NCBI RefSeq assembly: GCF_001579845.1 | Contig: NZ_CP007440.1 | Location: forward strand, 6,160,029-6,224,028 | Length of the DNA: 64,000 nt | Source: Rhodoplanes sp. Z2-YC6860 | GTDB lineage: Bacteria > Pseudomonadota > Alphaproteobacteria > Rhizobiales > Xanthobacteraceae | Direction of reading: 5' to 3' | Shown: positions 63,443 through 64,000 of the stretch, piece by piece | How positions within the stretch are numbered: position 1 is the stretch's first letter | Layout: the number at the start of each line of letters is the position of its first letter | Notes under the pieces: generated by a model | Told to the model about the DNA's origin: nothing | Seen by the model: only the letters and a program-made list of their open reading frames with translations | Database searches by the model: none | Translations under genes and position numbers: made by a program

Positions 63443-64000
63443 ATGGCCGATTTGCCGCGTCTTAATAACGTCATCCGCGCCCTCGAAGCGGGCCAGCATG
63501 CGCTGACCTGTTTCGCCCCCGCCCACACTGACTCCGCGATCGCGATGAGCGCCTCGAAATACGACGGCTGCGTGTTCGAGATGGAGCACAACCCCTGGGA
63601 CAGCGGCCGGCTGCGCGACTGCCTGCAATACATGCTCAACCGCGCCCAGATCGCCAAGGCGGGCCTGGTCCCACCGGTGACGCCGATGGTCCGTATTCCG
63701 GTCAACGGCGTGGAGATGGCGCAATGGCAGGCCAAGCAGGCGCTGGACAGCGGCTGCTACGGTATCGTGTTCCCGCACATCTCGACCGTCGAAGAAGCCG
63801 CCAACGCGGTCGGCGCCTGCCGGTATCCGCGGATGAAGAACGCGCCGCTTTATGAGCCGGTCGGCATCCGCGGCGACGGACCGACCGCGGCCGCCCGCTA
63901 CTGGGGCTTGAGCCAGCAGGACTACTACAAGAAGGCCGACGTCTGGCCGCTCAACCCCGAAGGTGAGATTTTCTGCATCATTCAGATCGAGGACACCAAG
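63443..64000 (+). CDS. HpcH/HpaI-type aldolase (partial, runs off right edge)
   Basis: An open frame of 186 codons starting MADLPRLNNVIRALEAG, with AAGGAGA at 63427-63433. It has YDGCVFEMEHNPWD (metal Glu region), MVRIPVNG, SGCYGIVFPHISTVEEAA and GIRGDGPTAAARYWG, which match the HpcH/HpaI/citrate-lyase-beta TIM-barrel family. The last residues ADVWPLNPEGEIFCIIQIED are also typical. Next to a LigJ-like hydratase, it could cleave a 4-carboxy-4-hydroxy-2-oxo acid, though the usual enzyme (LigK) is of another fold. The C-terminus is outside the window. Confidence 0.87.
   Translation, partial: MADLPRLNNVIRALEAGQHALTCFAPAHTDSAIAMSASKYDGCVFEMEHNPWDSGRLRDCLQYMLNRAQIAKAGLVPPVTPMVRIPVNGVEMAQWQAKQALDSGCYGIVFPHISTVEEAANAVGACRYPRMKNAPLYEPVGIRGDGPTAAARYWGLSQQDYYKKADVWPLNPEGEIFCIIQIEDTK

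Overview
The window reads as a chromosomal segment of a high-GC alphaproteobacterium of the Bradyrhizobium/Rhodopseudomonas/Xanthobacteraceae type. This is inferred from codon use, the nasTS-nrt-nasC layout, the many Bug/TctC-type binding proteins, Tat-exported enzymes, BTLCP proteases and families of long palindromic intergenic repeats typical of that group. No rRNA, tRNA, CRISPR array, transposase or phage gene was recognised.

Region 1 (1-20.8 kb) is a surface-polysaccharide locus. It holds two O-antigen-ligase/Wzy-like membrane proteins (one cut by the left edge), a Wza-like export lipoprotein, an FkbM methyltransferase, GalE, a GT4 glycosyltransferase, an acyltransferase, a VanZ-like protein, a PPP-type phosphatase, several small secreted proteins of unknown function and two BTLCP cysteine peptidases. 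Its centrepiece is a 1647-residue RTX-repeat protein with an embedded GH16 glycanase domain. A decayed, internally deleted copy of the 4224-5519 membrane gene lies at 6379-6506.

Region 2 (20.9-24.9 kb) holds a diheme cytochrome c, a divergent periplasmic protein joining a CnaB-like domain, a CxxCH heme site and a Vgb-type propeller, and a B12-binding radical SAM enzyme.

Region 3 (25.0-35.8 kb) is a nitrate-assimilation operon: nasT-nasS, then nrtA-nrtB-nrtD, an Fe-S/flavin reductase, nasC and a short CysG-like protein. Two matching sigma-54-type promoters, a GCAC-N7-GTGC NtrC-like site, an ANTAR-type hairpin with an AACGAA hexaloop and an intrinsic terminator are visible. Together they suggest nitrogen control by NtrC and nitrate-responsive antitermination by NasT. 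No nitrite reductase is present in the window.

Region 4 (35.8-45.0 kb, mostly minus strand) is a probable catabolic operon: class II aldolase, three-subunit molybdenum hydroxylase, amidohydrolase and an NMT1/SsuABC-like ABC importer. A divergent HpcH/HpaI aldolase flanks it.

Region 5 (45.2-64.0 kb) is a patchwork of small-molecule uptake and catabolism genes. It includes a complete TctCBA tripartite transporter, two orphan TctC proteins, a MarR-headed gene set (arylsulfotransferase-like propeller, extradiol dioxygenase, quinone oxidoreductase, Tat-exported amidohydrolase), an ABC-2 exporter, a second acyltransferase, an MFS carrier with an LLM flavin monooxygenase, a secreted amidohydrolase and a LigJ-like 4-oxalomesaconate hydratase. 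An HpcH/HpaI-type aldolase is cut by the right edge. The theme is aromatic or carboxylate catabolism, but no substrate can be named from sequence alone.
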